A stretch of 64,000 bases of DNA, taken from contig NZ_JACBYQ010000001.1 in assembly GCF_013408295.1 (NCBI RefSeq), positions 496,001 to 560,000 on the forward strand, read 5' to 3'. This document shows positions 52,213 to 61,720 of the stretch, piece by piece. Within the stretch, counting starts at the first letter, position 1. Each line of letters opens with the position of its first letter. The translations under genes and the position numbers were made by a program. Below the pieces are notes generated by a model. The model was not told the DNA's origin. It made no database searches and saw only the letters and a list, made by a program, of their open reading frames with translations. Source of the DNA: Psychromicrobium silvestre (GTDB taxonomy: Bacteria > Actinomycetota > Actinomycetes > Actinomycetales > Micrococcaceae).

Positions 52213-53252
52213 TGGCTAAGTTCACGAACTTCTCAACCTTTGGTAACGAGCTTTACACCGGAAAGCGGTCCTACGATTTCATCGGACGACGCCGGATCTG
52301 GTTCATTATCGCTGCAGTCTTGGTGATCGGTTCGATTCTTGTTCCGGTGATCAAGGGTGGCTTCAACCTGGGCATCGATTTCCGCGGCGGCAGTGAATTC
52401 ACCGTCTCCAAGGTCAAGGACACCAGCACCACTATTGGTGAGCAGGCTGTAGCGGCTGCTACCGGCGGCAAAGTTGCCCGAGTCGCGAATGTGGCCGGGG
52501 ACAGCATGCAGGTTCAGACCGACACTCTCAGTGACGATCAGACGCTGAAAGTCAAAGAGGCGCTGGTCAAGGCTTATGGAGTCTCCGAAGGGGACGTCAC
52601 CTCAACCTTCGTTGGCCCAACCTGGGGTGCCGATGTGACCAAGCAAGCCTTGATCGGTTTGGTAGTTTTTGTGGTGCTGGCCACGGTGCTAATGGCGCTG
52701 TATTTCCGCACTTGGAAGATGTCGCTAGCCGCGATTATCGGCATGCTCTTTGTACAAATCACCACGGCCGGAATCTATGCGGTTACCGATGTGGAAGTAA
52801 CTCCTTCCGCCATCATTGGCTTCCTGACCATTCTCAGCTACTCGCTGTATGACATTGTGGTGGTCTTTGACAAGATACGGGAGAACACCTCAGATATCAG
52901 GACCTCCAGCCGGCGCAGCTTCGGCTCCGAGGTCAATCTCGCGGTGAACCAGACCTTGGTACGTTCGATCAACACCTCGATGGTCGCCCTGCTTCCGGTG
53001 GCCTCGATTCTGTTCATCGGCAGCTTCCTGCTGGGTGCTGGAACCCTGCGTGATCTATCTCTGTCGCTGTTCATCGGCATTATCGTCGGCGCGCTGACCA
53101 CGATCTTTATCGCAGCCCCGCTTTATGCTCTGTTCCGGCAGAATGAGCCGGAGCTGCTTAAGCAAGCCGATCGCGTCCAGGCGCGGATCGCTGCGCAAAG
53201 CAAGGAAGAATCCGAGTCCGGGAGTGTTGAAGCAGTCGAAGCCAAAGCTTAG
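52212..53252 (+). CDS. secF: Protein translocase subunit SecF
   Basis: Partner of SecD. A 346-residue six-helix protein with NLGIDFRGGSEFTVSKVKD (the conserved FxGG region), TFVGPTWGADVTKQALIGLV, ALYFRTWKMSLAAIIGMLFV and FLTILSYSLYDIVVVFDKIR then ENTSD, the SecF signature. It starts in the secD stop and is followed by a strong hairpin at 53260. Confidence 0.95.
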   Translation: MAKFTNFSTFGNELYTGKRSYDFIGRRRIWFIIAAVLVIGSILVPVIKGGFNLGIDFRGGSEFTVSKVKDTSTTIGEQAVAAATGGKVARVANVAGDSMQVQTDTLSDDQTLKVKEALVKAYGVSEGDVTSTFVGPTWGADVTKQALIGLVVFVVLATVLMALYFRTWKMSLAAIIGMLFVQITTAGIYAVTDVEVTPSAIIGFLTILSYSLYDIVVVFDKIRENTSDIRTSSRRSFGSEVNLAVNQTLVRSINTSMVALLPVASILFIGSFLLGAGTLRDLSLSLFIGIIVGALTTIFIAAPLYALFRQNEPELLKQADRVQARIAAQSKEESESGSVEAVEAKA

Positions 53253-53259
53253 TCATTAG

Positions 53260-53301
53260 CAGATGGTGGCCGGTACCCGAGGGTACCGGCCACCATCTGC
53301 T
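53260..53301. terminator. Perfect 20-bp hairpin after secF
   Basis: Arms 53260-53279 and 53282-53301 are exact complements with a two-base centre. It begins 7 bases after the secF stop and precedes relA. The following T-tract is weak, but stem length suggests an efficient terminator. Confidence 0.8.
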
Positions 53302-53393
53302 TCTGGCGGGCATAGACTGGATGGATCGAATGTTGAAATAGGGTAGGTTTCTAGTTCTTTAAAAGTTCTGAAGGCGGCCAGGGAGGGGGCACC

Positions 53394-55769
53394 GTGGAAG
53401 AGAATGTGCTGGCGACTTCGGCAGAGCATGCCGAGCAGGGCGCTAACCCCGCTAAGGATCCCGGCAGTGTTGAGACACCCGGGCAGCGAACTGTTGTGCC
53501 CGGCATCGCCCCCGGTCGTCGTGAACGTACTCGATCCCGGCTGGCTCGGCTCACCGGGCGCGGAACTGTCCAGCATTCACCGATCCTTGAGCCGTTGCTT
53601 CGCGTGGTGCGGTCCAATAATCCACGTGAGGACTTTGAGCTCATCCAGCGCGCGTATCAGGTGGCGGAACGCAGCCACGAGGGGCAGAAACGTAAGAGCG
53701 GCGATCCGTACATTACGCATCCGGTCGCGGTGGCCACGATCCTGGCCGAACTGGGCATGTCTGGTACCACGCTGGCCGCCGCGCTGCTCCACGATACCGT
53801 TGAAGACACCCCCTACACGCTCGATCAGTTGAAAGCCGATTTTGGTCCGGAGGTGGCCATGCTGGTCGACGGCGTGACCAAGCTGGACAAGGTGACTTTC
53901 GGTGAGGCTGCGCAGTCCGAGACGGTCCGCAAAATGGTCGTGGCAATGGCTAAGGACATCCGAGTATTGGTCATTAAGCTGGCCGACCGCCTGCATAATG
54001 CGCGGACCTGGCGTTACGTTTCGCCCGAGTCTTCCTCCCGTAAGGCCCGGGAAACCCTGGAGATCTTTGCCCCGTTGGCACACCGGCTGGGTATGAACAC
54101 GATCAAATGGGAGCTTGAGGATCTCTCCTTTGCCGCGCTCTACCCCAAGGTCTATGAAGAGATCGTCCGGATGGTTGAGGACCGCACACCGGAGCGGGAA
54201 AAGAGCCTGACAGCAGTCCGCTCGCAAATCAGCGAAGATCTGCGTGTGGCCAGGATCAAGGCAACGATCACCGGACGCCCCAAGCATTATTACTCGATCT
54301 ATCAGAAGATGATCGTTCGAGACAAAGACTTCGACGACATTAATGATCTGATCGCGGTGCGCGTTCTGGTCGATTCTGTCCGCGACTGTTACGCAGCCCT
54401 CGGAGCCATGCACGCCCGTTGGAGCCCCCTGCCCGGGCGCTTCAAGGACTATATTGCGATGCCGAAATTCAATATGTACCAATCGCTGCATACCACCGTG
54501 ATTGGCCCGGGCGGTAAGCCGGTGGAAATCCAGATCCGTACCCACGAAATGCATCAGCGGGCAGAGTACGGTGTGGCCGCGCACTGGAAGTACAAGAGCC
54601 AGGCGGGCGGCAAATCGGTTCCGCCCGGCGAGACCAGGGACAGCGATTTGGGCTGGCTTCGCACCCTAGTGGACTGGCAACAGGAAACCAAGGACCCGGG
54701 GGAGTTCCTTGATTCGCTGCGTTTCGAGATTAACGCTCAAGAGGTTTTCGTCTTCACCCCCAAGGGCGATGTGATGGCTCTGCCAGCCGGTTCAACCCCG
54801 GTTGACTTTGCCTATGCTGTGCACACCGAGGTGGGGCACCGGACCATCGGCGCCAGGGTGAACGGCAAATTGGTGCCGCTCAATAGCGAGCTGAACCATG
54901 GCGATTGGGTAGAGGTTTTCACCTCAAAGGCCGAGGGAGCCGGGCCCAGCCAGGACTGGCAGAACTTCGTCAAGAGCCCGCGGGCGCGGAATAAGATCCG
55001 CCAGTGGTTCAGTAAGGAACGCCGCGAAGAGGCGGTGGACAAGGGTAAGGAATTGCTCACCCGGGCGATGCGTAAGCAAAACCTGCCGCTGCAACGGATG
55101 ATGACGCATGAGGCTCTGCTCGGCGTGGCCGAGGAACTGCGTTATCCGGATATCTCTTCTCTCTACGCTGCGGTGGGGGATAGTCATGTCTCGGCCGCCT
55201 CGGTGGTGGAGAAGCTCGTCGATTCACTGGGCGGGCACCGGACCGAAGAAGAGGAGATTGAGAGTATCTCGCTTCCGGCGGTGCACGCTCCCCGGCCGCG
55301 GAGCTCCGATTCGGGCGTGACGGTGCGTGGCGTGGGCGATGTGCTGGTGAAACTAGCCCGATGTTGCACTCCCGTTCCACCGGATTCAATTATCGGCTTC
55401 GTCACCCGAGGTTCCGGGGTCTCGGTACATCGCAGCGATTGCCGCAATGTGGTGGAACTGCGCGATCAACCGGATCGCATCGTCGAGGTGGAGTGGGCGC
55501 CGACTCAATCGAGTGTCTTCTTGGTGGAGATTCAGGTGGAAGCCTTGGACCGGAAGAGCCTGCTATCCGATGTGACCAGGGTGCTTTCGGAGAACCACGT
55601 GAATATTCTTTCGGCCACCGTGCAGACCTCCAGCGACCGCCTGGCCATCTCCCGCTTCGCCTTTGAAATGGGCGATCCTAAGTACCTGAACCATATTCTC
55701 AGCGCGGTCCGTCGTATCGACGGTGTCTTCGACGTCTATCGGACCACCGGAAGCCAACGCCGCAGCTAA
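53394..55769 (+). CDS. relA: Bifunctional (p)ppGpp synthetase/hydrolase RelA/SpoT (Rel)
   Basis: Synthesises and degrades the alarmone (p)ppGpp. The 791-residue protein has a disordered N-terminal extension of about 60 residues, the HD hydrolase ([53 protein letters not shown]), the synthetase domain ([40 protein letters not shown]), the TGS domain ([40 protein letters not shown]) and a C-terminal zinc-finger/ACT pair ([20 protein letters not shown]). Both active sites look intact. GTG start with AGGGAGGGGG-type purines upstream. Confidence 0.96.
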   Translation: MEENVLATSAEHAEQGANPAKDPGSVETPGQRTVVPGIAPGRRERTRSRLARLTGRGTVQHSPILEPLLRVVRSNNPREDFELIQRAYQVAERSHEGQKRKSGDPYITHPVAVATILAELGMSGTTLAAALLHDTVEDTPYTLDQLKADFGPEVAMLVDGVTKLDKVTFGEAAQSETVRKMVVAMAKDIRVLVIKLADRLHNARTWRYVSPESSSRKARETLEIFAPLAHRLGMNTIKWELEDLSFAALYPKVYEEIVRMVEDRTPEREKSLTAVRSQISEDLRVARIKATITGRPKHYYSIYQKMIVRDKDFDDINDLIAVRVLVDSVRDCYAALGAMHARWSPLPGRFKDYIAMPKFNMYQSLHTTVIGPGGKPVEIQIRTHEMHQRAEYGVAAHWKYKSQAGGKSVPPGETRDSDLGWLRTLVDWQQETKDPGEFLDSLRFEINAQEVFVFTPKGDVMALPAGSTPVDFAYAVHTEVGHRTIGARVNGKLVPLNSELNHGDWVEVFTSKAEGAGPSQDWQNFVKSPRARNKIRQWFSKERREEAVDKGKELLTRAMRKQNLPLQRMMTHEALLGVAEELRYPDISSLYAAVGDSHVSAASVVEKLVDSLGGHRTEEEEIESISLPAVHAPRPRSSDSGVTVRGVGDVLVKLARCCTPVPPDSIIGFVTRGSGVSVHRSDCRNVVELRDQPDRIVEVEWAPTQSSVFLVEIQVEALDRKSLLSDVTRVLSENHVNILSATVQTSSDRLAISRFAFEMGDPKYLNHILSAVRRIDGVFDVYRTTGSQRRS

Positions 55770-55799
55770 GCCGCCAGGAGCCCTAGCTAAGCCGCCAGG
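55764..55799. repeat. 15-bp direct repeat carrying both stop codons of convergent genes
   Basis: AGCTAAGCCGCCAGG occurs at 55764-55778 and 55785-55799. The first copy contains the relA stop on the plus strand, the second the stop of the AbiEi-like gene on the minus strand. A small tandem duplication. Confidence 0.8.
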
Positions 55800-56446
55800 G
55801 CGGAGAGTCGTTCTAGAGCCTTGAATCGGTGCGGAACCCGGATCATGGACTCCACCGCACGGCGAACCAACGGTAACGGGCAGCTTAGGCTGCTATCCGC
55901 GCACAACTCAGCTAGCACGGCCACCGGATCAGGCCACTCCTCGGAGCTTGGCCGGGGCTGAAAAGCTAGGTCGACGGCGGTCCGCAACGGGGTGGTAACC
56001 CGCACGCCCGCTTTGAAAACGGTGTCGAAGCGGCCCAGGGTGACCTCATGGACCTGTAAGGAATTGAAAGGTGGTAGCGCACCCGCGCGGCGCTTATGGT
56101 CGATCAAAGCCGTCACCCGAGGCGGCGCAAAACCAATGCCGTAGATCCAAGCGGCGCTATATCGACCCAAAATTAGTTTGCCTTCCAGGTTGGCTGGGAT
56201 CTGTAAGGACATTGCCACCGCTCGATGTTCGGTGTGAACTTGCCGTCCGACCGGAAGATAGCAAGCATCGTAGACCTGCTGTAGCACCCCGTCCCGAGCC
56301 ATGGCCTGGAGCTCGATCAGGCTGAAGACGCGGCCCGGAGCGACCAGGCCCAGATCGCCGGGGTAGCGTCGCCGCGGAAGAGGAGAGGGAACGGGAATCA
56401 GACTCAAAACCATGGCCCAAGCTTGCCGGTAACTAACAGCGAGCAA
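55787..56446 (-). CDS. AbiEi-like antitoxin family protein (no partner toxin)
   Basis: A 219-residue protein. The N-terminal region (RVFSLIELQAMARDGVLQQV, YDACYLPVGRQ) resembles the winged-helix AbiEi/DUF4095-type antitoxin-like start, and the following parts (LILGRYSAAWIYGIGFAPPR, HEVTLGRFDTVFKAGVRVTT, PLRTAVDLAFQPR) match the proteins annotated as type IV AbiEi-family antitoxins in actinobacteria. No nucleotidyltransferase toxin (AbiEii) gene lies nearby, so a toxin-antitoxin role is doubtful. The start may lie internal to 56446. It converges with relA, 17 bases apart. Confidence 0.6.
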   Translation of the reverse strand: MLAVSYRQAWAMVLSLIPVPSPLPRRRYPGDLGLVAPGRVFSLIELQAMARDGVLQQVYDACYLPVGRQVHTEHRAVAMSLQIPANLEGKLILGRYSAAWIYGIGFAPPRVTALIDHKRRAGALPPFNSLQVHEVTLGRFDTVFKAGVRVTTPLRTAVDLAFQPRPSSEEWPDPVAVLAELCADSSLSCPLPLVRRAVESMIRVPHRFKALERLSALAA

Positions 56447-56554
56447 AAGTCCTTCAGCAGAGAATGTGGAAAACTCAGAAATACTCCAGAAAAAAGCTGC
56501 CCACCGAATACGAGGATTCGATGGGCAGCGAGACTCTGCGACTGGAGCTAAGTA

Positions 56555-57979
56555 TTAGGCCAGTTCGTCAGCGGATTTGCGGATCTGCTCCAGCCAAGCC
56601 TGCCGGGCAGCGAGAGCTTCCTCGGCGTTCTTGATCTTCTTGGCGTCGCCCTTTGCCTTGGCCTTATCCAAATCGTCCTGGAGACTGGCGATGGCGGCTT
56701 CCAACTGGCTTAGCGCGCTATTGGTCCGAGCCTTCGCCTCGGGATCGGTACGCTTCCAGTGATCGTCATCCGCCTTGCGGACGGCGTCCTCCACGGAACG
56801 CAAGCCAGCCTCGACCCGCTGCATATCGGCACGCGGTACCTTGCCTGCCTCCTCCCAGCGATCCCGAATAGACTGCAAGGACTTCTTAGTGGCAGCCAGA
56901 TCGGTGATCGGAAGTAGCCCTTTAGCCTCGGTGATAAGAGCTTCCTTGACCACCAGATTGGCCGAGTACTCCTGGTCAATCACGGCATTAGCTTGTTTCC
57001 GCGCCTCAAAGAACTTCTCCTGGGCGGCCCGGAACCGGGTCCACAGGGCGTCGTCTTCTTTTTTGCTAGCCCGTGGAGCCGCTTTCCAGCGGTCCATTAA
57101 ATCCCGGTAATCGCCCGCGGTAACGCCCCAATCGGTGGAACTGGAGAGTGCCTCGGCCTCTTCAATCAGCTTTTCCTTCGCGGTTTTGGCGACAGCGTTT
57201 GCGCTGTCCAATTGCGAGAAGAAAGCCCGGCGGTGCCGATCAAAAATGGTTCGGGCGGCGCGGAAACGCTTCCAAAGTGCGTCCTCGGTAGCCTTACCCA
57301 GCCGCAAACCGTCCTTCTGAGCCAACTTCCAAGCATCGAAGAGCTCGTTCATCCTGGCGCTGCCATTTTTCCACTGCATGCTTGCCGGATCCTGGCCTGC
57401 CAACTCTTCCGCCTCGGCCACAATGGCTTCGCGGGAGGCCAACTCAACGGCACGGGCAGCCTCGTGCTCAGCCCTTTCGGCCTGCTGCAGCGACTTGATC
57501 CGCTCGTCCAAGACCTCCAGACGAGCTTCCGCGGCACGGACGTCACCGATTGAATGACGTTCGGCCAGCTGCTCACGCAGATGTTTCACCGTCTTGTTCA
57601 TGTCGGTGCTCGGTGCCTTGGCCTCGACGCGCTGTTCCAGCAGAGTGATCTGCCCGGCAATATCATCGAATTTGCGCGCAAAGTAGGCCAACGCCTCTTC
57701 TTTGCTTGCACCGGGGTACTGGCCTACCGGAACTTCCTCGCCGTCCAGCAGCAGGAAAACATGACCGTCTTCCTCGGCTCGGCCAAAGCGGGCAGCCTCT
57801 GCCGCCGTCGTACCTGGAGTCAGTGGCACGCTGGGGGCCGCTGGAGCCGTGCTTGCTTCGGTGGGGCTCGCAGCAGGAGCTACCGGCCTGGGCCTAGCGG
57901 CAAAAGCCGCTGGCGAAGGAACCGGTGCCGGGGTAGTAGGGGCGTTCGTTGCTTCGTCGGATTGTTGACGTTCGGTCAC
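56555..57979 (-). CDS. DUF349 domain-containing protein
   Basis: A protein of about 474 residues. After a low-complexity Pro/Ala N-terminus (about 1-75), FGRAEEDGHVFLLLDGEEVP and VGQYPGASKEEALAYFARKF precede a long coiled-coil region with several DUF349 units, each near a DxWKxA-type helix (LFDAWKLAQKDGLRLGKATE, DLMDRWKAAPRASKKEDDAL, IRDRWEEAGKVPRADMQRVE). The family is widespread in actinobacteria, of unknown function. GTG at 57979 is chosen because GGAAAGAG lies 8 bases upstream; ATG at 57997 lacks such a site. It follows the cyclophilin gene by under 30 bases. Confidence 0.88.
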   Translation of the reverse strand: MTERQQSDEATNAPTTPAPVPSPAAFAARPRPVAPAASPTEASTAPAAPSVPLTPGTTAAEAARFGRAEEDGHVFLLLDGEEVPVGQYPGASKEEALAYFARKFDDIAGQITLLEQRVEAKAPSTDMNKTVKHLREQLAERHSIGDVRAAEARLEVLDERIKSLQQAERAEHEAARAVELASREAIVAEAEELAGQDPASMQWKNGSARMNELFDAWKLAQKDGLRLGKATEDALWKRFRAARTIFDRHRRAFFSQLDSANAVAKTAKEKLIEEAEALSSSTDWGVTAGDYRDLMDRWKAAPRASKKEDDALWTRFRAAQEKFFEARKQANAVIDQEYSANLVVKEALITEAKGLLPITDLAATKKSLQSIRDRWEEAGKVPRADMQRVEAGLRSVEDAVRKADDDHWKRTDPEAKARTNSALSQLEAAIASLQDDLDKAKAKGDAKKIKNAEEALAARQAWLEQIRKSADELA

Positions 57980-58007
57980 CGCTAAAACTCTTTCCATTGG
58001 ATGGGCA

Positions 58008-58799
58008 TCACTTGAGCGTAAACGAGTCTATCTTGATTGGGGTCTTCGGTGCCCCGTCTGCAGATCCATCGGCAGTGCCGGCCTTGGCCAGCTCGGTGAC
58101 TACGTCCAGGCCGCTGGTCACCTTGCCCACCACGGTGTAGCCACCTGCCGAGTCGGCCGGGATAGTGGTTTCCTTATAGACGATGAAGAACTGGGTGCCG
58201 TTGCTCTTGGCATTATTCGACTGCCGCGCCACCGCAATGGTGCCTGCCGGGTAAACATTGTTCTTCGGGGCGTTCTCCACCGGTCCCCAGGTGAAGGTGG
58301 TGTCACCGGCTCCCTTGTTATCTATCGAACCGCATTGCAGGACGGCGAAATCTCCCGTGGTCAATCGGTGACAGGTCTTATCGGTGTAGAAGCCGCTATC
58401 GGACAACGTTTTGAAAACCGCGGCAGCCTGTGGCGCCTTGGTTCCGTCCAGGCTCACGCCGAGTGCCTTGCCGTTCAGGCTCAGCGAACCGGTAAAGGTC
58501 TTTCCCTTCGCTATCGAGGGATTCGGCACGGCAGGTAGCGACGCTGTGGGACTTGCACTGGTGGTGGCGGGATCGCTCAAACCGGCCTGCGCCTGCGCCA
58601 CCTGATCGGCGGTTGGATTGGAGGCAAAGACGGTCAATTGCAGCACTACTGCCAACCCCAGCACCATCACCACAGCTGCTGCGCTGACGATATTGTCGCG
58701 CAGCCGGCGCTTGCGCTGGCCCTGACGCAGTTCGCGCTTGGCTTCCATCTGCGCAATGCGCTTCTTGGTCTCCCGCGCTGTGCTCTTGCTCGCCGCCAA
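58008..58799 (-). CDS. ppiB: Membrane-anchored cyclophilin-type peptidyl-prolyl isomerase
   Basis: A 263-residue protein. A basic N-terminus (KRELRQGQRKRRLRDNI) and one helix (VSAAAVVMVLGLAVVLQLTV) anchor it in the membrane, followed by a Ser/Ala/Pro linker and a cyclophilin domain (KAPQAAAVFKTLSDSGFYTD, CHRLTTGDFAVLQCGSID, PAGTIAVARQSNNAKSNGTQ, FFIVYKETTIP, TVVGKVTSGLDVVTELAKAG). The GTQFFI block is well kept. TTG start with GAGGAG upstream. The same relA-ppiB-hisS neighbourhood occurs in mycobacteria. Confidence 0.92.
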   Translation of the reverse strand: MAASKSTARETKKRIAQMEAKRELRQGQRKRRLRDNIVSAAAVVMVLGLAVVLQLTVFASNPTADQVAQAQAGLSDPATTSASPTASLPAVPNPSIAKGKTFTGSLSLNGKALGVSLDGTKAPQAAAVFKTLSDSGFYTDKTCHRLTTGDFAVLQCGSIDNKGAGDTTFTWGPVENAPKNNVYPAGTIAVARQSNNAKSNGTQFFIVYKETTIPADSAGGYTVVGKVTSGLDVVTELAKAGTADGSADGAPKTPIKIDSFTLK

Positions 58800-58988
58800 T
58801 GCAGCTCCTCGTCGTCGTTCTCCGGCAATTGAAACGCAATGTAGCGAGACTCACGGAGTGGTCTGGCTAAACTGGTTGCCGCAGATAGTTTACCCAACAG
58901 CGTTACTGCTGTCCTGTGAGAACCTTAGTAGATTCCCAGTGCAAGTCCATGCATTGGCATGCCAGTAGCGCCTAGCGCACGAAGGAGT

Positions 58989-60335
58989 ATGAGTCAGATG
59001 GCCCGAAATGCCTCACTATCCGGTTTCCCTGAGCTATTGCCCCAGGAACGGATGATTGAGCAGCACGTCATCGACTCATTGCGTAAGAGCTTTGAACTAC
59101 ACGGCTTCGCCTCGATTGAGACCCGGGCCGTAGAAACCGTAGAACAGCTGCTGCGCAAGGGCGAGATCGATAAAGAGGTCTACGCGGTGAGCAGGCTGCA
59201 AGCCGATGAAGGAGCTGCCGAGGCCGCACTGGCCTTGCACTTTGATCTGACCGTGCCGTTTTCCCGCTATGTGGTGGAGAACGCAGGCTATTTGGCGTTC
59301 CCTTTCCGGCGTTACCAGATCCAGAAGGCTTGGCGCGGTGAACGGCCGCAGGAGGGCCGGGCACGGGAGTTCACCCAGGCTGATTTCGATGTGGTGGGCG
59401 ACGGCGTGCTGCCCTTCCGGCACGACGTTGAGATTGTGCTGCTTGCCGTCGAAGCTCTTTCCGCCCTGCCGATCCCGGAATTCAGAATCAGGGTGAACAA
59501 CCGCAAACTTGCCGAGGGTTTTTATCGGGGACTGGGCTTAGAAGACACCCCCGGGGTGTTGCGCAGCATCGACAAGCTGGAGAAAATCGGTCCGGACGCC
59601 GTAGCTAGGCTGTTAAGCGAGGAACTGGGTGCCAGCGAGAAACAGGCTCAGGCCGCCCTGGCTTTGGCACAGATCAGCAGTGCCGATCTGGATTTTGTCC
59701 GGCAAGTTCGGGCACTCTGTGAGCAGCACGGCGTGCAGAACGACTTGCTTGAAGAAGGTCTGGAGGAGCTCTCCTCGGTGCTCAGCGCCGCGATGGGCCG
59801 AGCCCCGGGAACCGTGCTGGCGGATCTATCTATTGCCCGCGGCCTGGATTATTACACCGGAACGGTGATCGAGACGGTATTGGTGGGGCACGAAGCTCTT
59901 GGGTCAATTTGCTCCGGTGGTCGCTACGATGCGCTGGCACGGAAGGGCAACAGGACCTTCCCCGGCGTCGGACTCTCCATCGGCGTGAGCCGATTGCTGG
60001 CCCGCATTCTTAGCCAGCAATTGGCCACCGCCTCCCGATCGGTGCCGACAGCCGTCTATATTGCACTGACCTCTGATCAGGATTGGGCCGCCGCTCAGGA
60101 TCTTGCCGTGACCTTGCGGTCCCGGGGGATTGCCACCGAGGTTGCGGTAGCCGCGGAGAAGTTCGGCAAACAGATTAAGTTCGCCGACCGGAGGGGGATT
60201 CCCTTCGTCTGGTTCCTCAACCAGGAGGGCGGCCACGAGGTGAAGGACATTCGCTCCGGTGAACAGGTTCCCGCTGATCCGGAAAGCTGGCTTCCGCCCG
60301 CCGAGGATTTGCACGTCCTGGTTCAGCCGAACTAA
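58989..60335 (+). CDS. hisS: Histidyl-tRNA synthetase
   Basis: A 448-residue class II synthetase. Motif 1 region SGFPELLPQERMIEQHVIDS, motif 2 YLAFPFRRYQIQKAWRGERP with EGRAREFTQADFDVVGDG, the histidine-specific LSIARGLDYYTGTVIETVL and motif 3 FPGVGLSIGVSRLLARIL, then the C-terminal anticodon-binding domain. ATG at 58989 has AAGGAG upstream; the frame's earlier ATG at 58959 lacks one. The first HisA motif is the RxxGxDYYT form. Overlaps the convergent permease gene by 4 bases. Confidence 0.95.
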   Translation: MSQMARNASLSGFPELLPQERMIEQHVIDSLRKSFELHGFASIETRAVETVEQLLRKGEIDKEVYAVSRLQADEGAAEAALALHFDLTVPFSRYVVENAGYLAFPFRRYQIQKAWRGERPQEGRAREFTQADFDVVGDGVLPFRHDVEIVLLAVEALSALPIPEFRIRVNNRKLAEGFYRGLGLEDTPGVLRSIDKLEKIGPDAVARLLSEELGASEKQAQAALALAQISSADLDFVRQVRALCEQHGVQNDLLEEGLEELSSVLSAAMGRAPGTVLADLSIARGLDYYTGTVIETVLVGHEALGSICSGGRYDALARKGNRTFPGVGLSIGVSRLLARILSQQLATASRSVPTAVYIALTSDQDWAAAQDLAVTLRSRGIATEVAVAAEKFGKQIKFADRRGIPFVWFLNQEGGHEVKDIRSGEQVPADPESWLPPAEDLHVLVQPN

Positions 60336-61636
60336 GGCTTTCCGCCGGTCAAACTGCTGGGGCCGCGCTGTCGCCAGAGCAGCACCAGACCGCGCCCCGC
60401 GCAGCCCACTGCGATAACGCTGACCATCCAGAGCACGGCGTGAGCGGGCAGGGTGAAGGCGAGCAGGGCACAAGCAATGAAGCCCAGCAGATTGAGCCAG
60501 CGAGGTGCATACCAGGGGCGCTTCGCTAGGGTGAGCGCGCTTAGATTAGTGATGGCGTAGTAAATCAGCACGCCAAAACTGGAATATCCCACCACGGTGA
60601 GCACATCTGCGCTCAGAATCAGGGTGATCACCACTGCCGCCACCGCCAGCTCGGCAAGATAGGGAACCCTGAAGCGTTCGCTTACCCGAGAAAATACCTG
60701 GGGTAGGTCATGCTGCCTAGCCATCGCCAGGCTTGTTCTGCCCACCCCAGCGATAAGTGCCAGCAGGGCACCCAGACTAGCGGCGGCGGCGCCAAAGGTG
60801 ATCAGCCCACCAAATCCGTTCCGCTGGCCGACGGTCAGCAAGGGGGTGGTCTCGGCCGCCAGTCCAGCCGGACCCAGATATCGGAGCAGCCCAGTTGCTA
60901 CCAGCAGATAACAGACCATGGTGAACCCCAGGGCCAGCAGAATGGCCAGTGGAATTGTCCGTCTTGGTGCACGAACTTCCTCGCCCATCGTCGCGATCCG
61001 GGCATAACCGGCAAAGGCAAAGAACAAATAGGCGGCGGCTTGGAAAATGCCCCAGAAAGCTTCGCCAGGACTCGGCCAGGCCGGCAGCAGGCTGGTCGGC
61101 TGTGGCGGGCTGCTGAAAGAAAACACCACCACAACTGTCAGTGCACCGAGCGTGAGTAGCAGCAGAACGCGAGCCAACCAGGCTGTTTTAGTCACGCCAA
61201 GCAAATTTGCCGCGGTGAGGACTACGACGGCGGCTACCGCAAGCGGGCGAGCCAGCTCGGGAGCTAGGTACAGCCCGAAGGTCATCGCCATTGCGGCGCA
61301 GGAAGCAACCTTTCCGGAGATAAAAGACCAGCCCGCAACGAAACCGGCCCAGCGACCCAGCCGCTCCCGTCCGTAGATATAGCTACCCCCACTTTCCGGG
61401 TAGGCCGCTGCTAGCTGGGCGGAGGCGCTGGCATTGCAATAGGCCACCACGGCAGCTAGTCCGAGGGCCACCAAAAGCCAGGAGCCGGCGGCCCGGGCTG
61501 CCGGGGTGAAAGCCACAAAAACACCAGCACCGAGCATCGACGCCATGCCGATCACGGTGGCGTCAAAGAGGCCGAGTCGTCGGCGGAGAGTGGGCTGGCG
61601 TGGAGGCCCCATCGTGGACTGACCATTTCTTGTCAT
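60332..61636 (-). CDS. APC family amino acid/amine permease
   Basis: A 434-residue transporter with about 12 helices. RLGLFDATVIGMASMLGAGV and FVAFTPAARAAGSWLLVALG form helix 1, AYPESGGSYIYGRERLGRWA the conserved loop after helix 2, and FFAFAGYARIATMGEEVRAP then RRTIPLAILLALGFT the helix 6-7 segment. It belongs to the APA/YfnA-like cationic amino acid group, but substrate is not predictable. It converges with hisS and diverges from aspS with 84 bases between. Confidence 0.88.
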   Translation of the reverse strand: MTRNGQSTMGPPRQPTLRRRLGLFDATVIGMASMLGAGVFVAFTPAARAAGSWLLVALGLAAVVAYCNASASAQLAAAYPESGGSYIYGRERLGRWAGFVAGWSFISGKVASCAAMAMTFGLYLAPELARPLAVAAVVVLTAANLLGVTKTAWLARVLLLLTLGALTVVVVFSFSSPPQPTSLLPAWPSPGEAFWGIFQAAAYLFFAFAGYARIATMGEEVRAPRRTIPLAILLALGFTMVCYLLVATGLLRYLGPAGLAAETTPLLTVGQRNGFGGLITFGAAAASLGALLALIAGVGRTSLAMARQHDLPQVFSRVSERFRVPYLAELAVAAVVITLILSADVLTVVGYSSFGVLIYYAITNLSALTLAKRPWYAPRWLNLLGFIACALLAFTLPAHAVLWMVSVIAVGCAGRGLVLLWRQRGPSSLTGGKP

Positions 61637-61720
61637 CGGAAACTGTAAACTTTTGTCAGAGCGGGAGCGGTTTTACGCCTCTTCCCTCGCTTTCTTCATT
61701 CAACCACTGAAAGGACCGCT

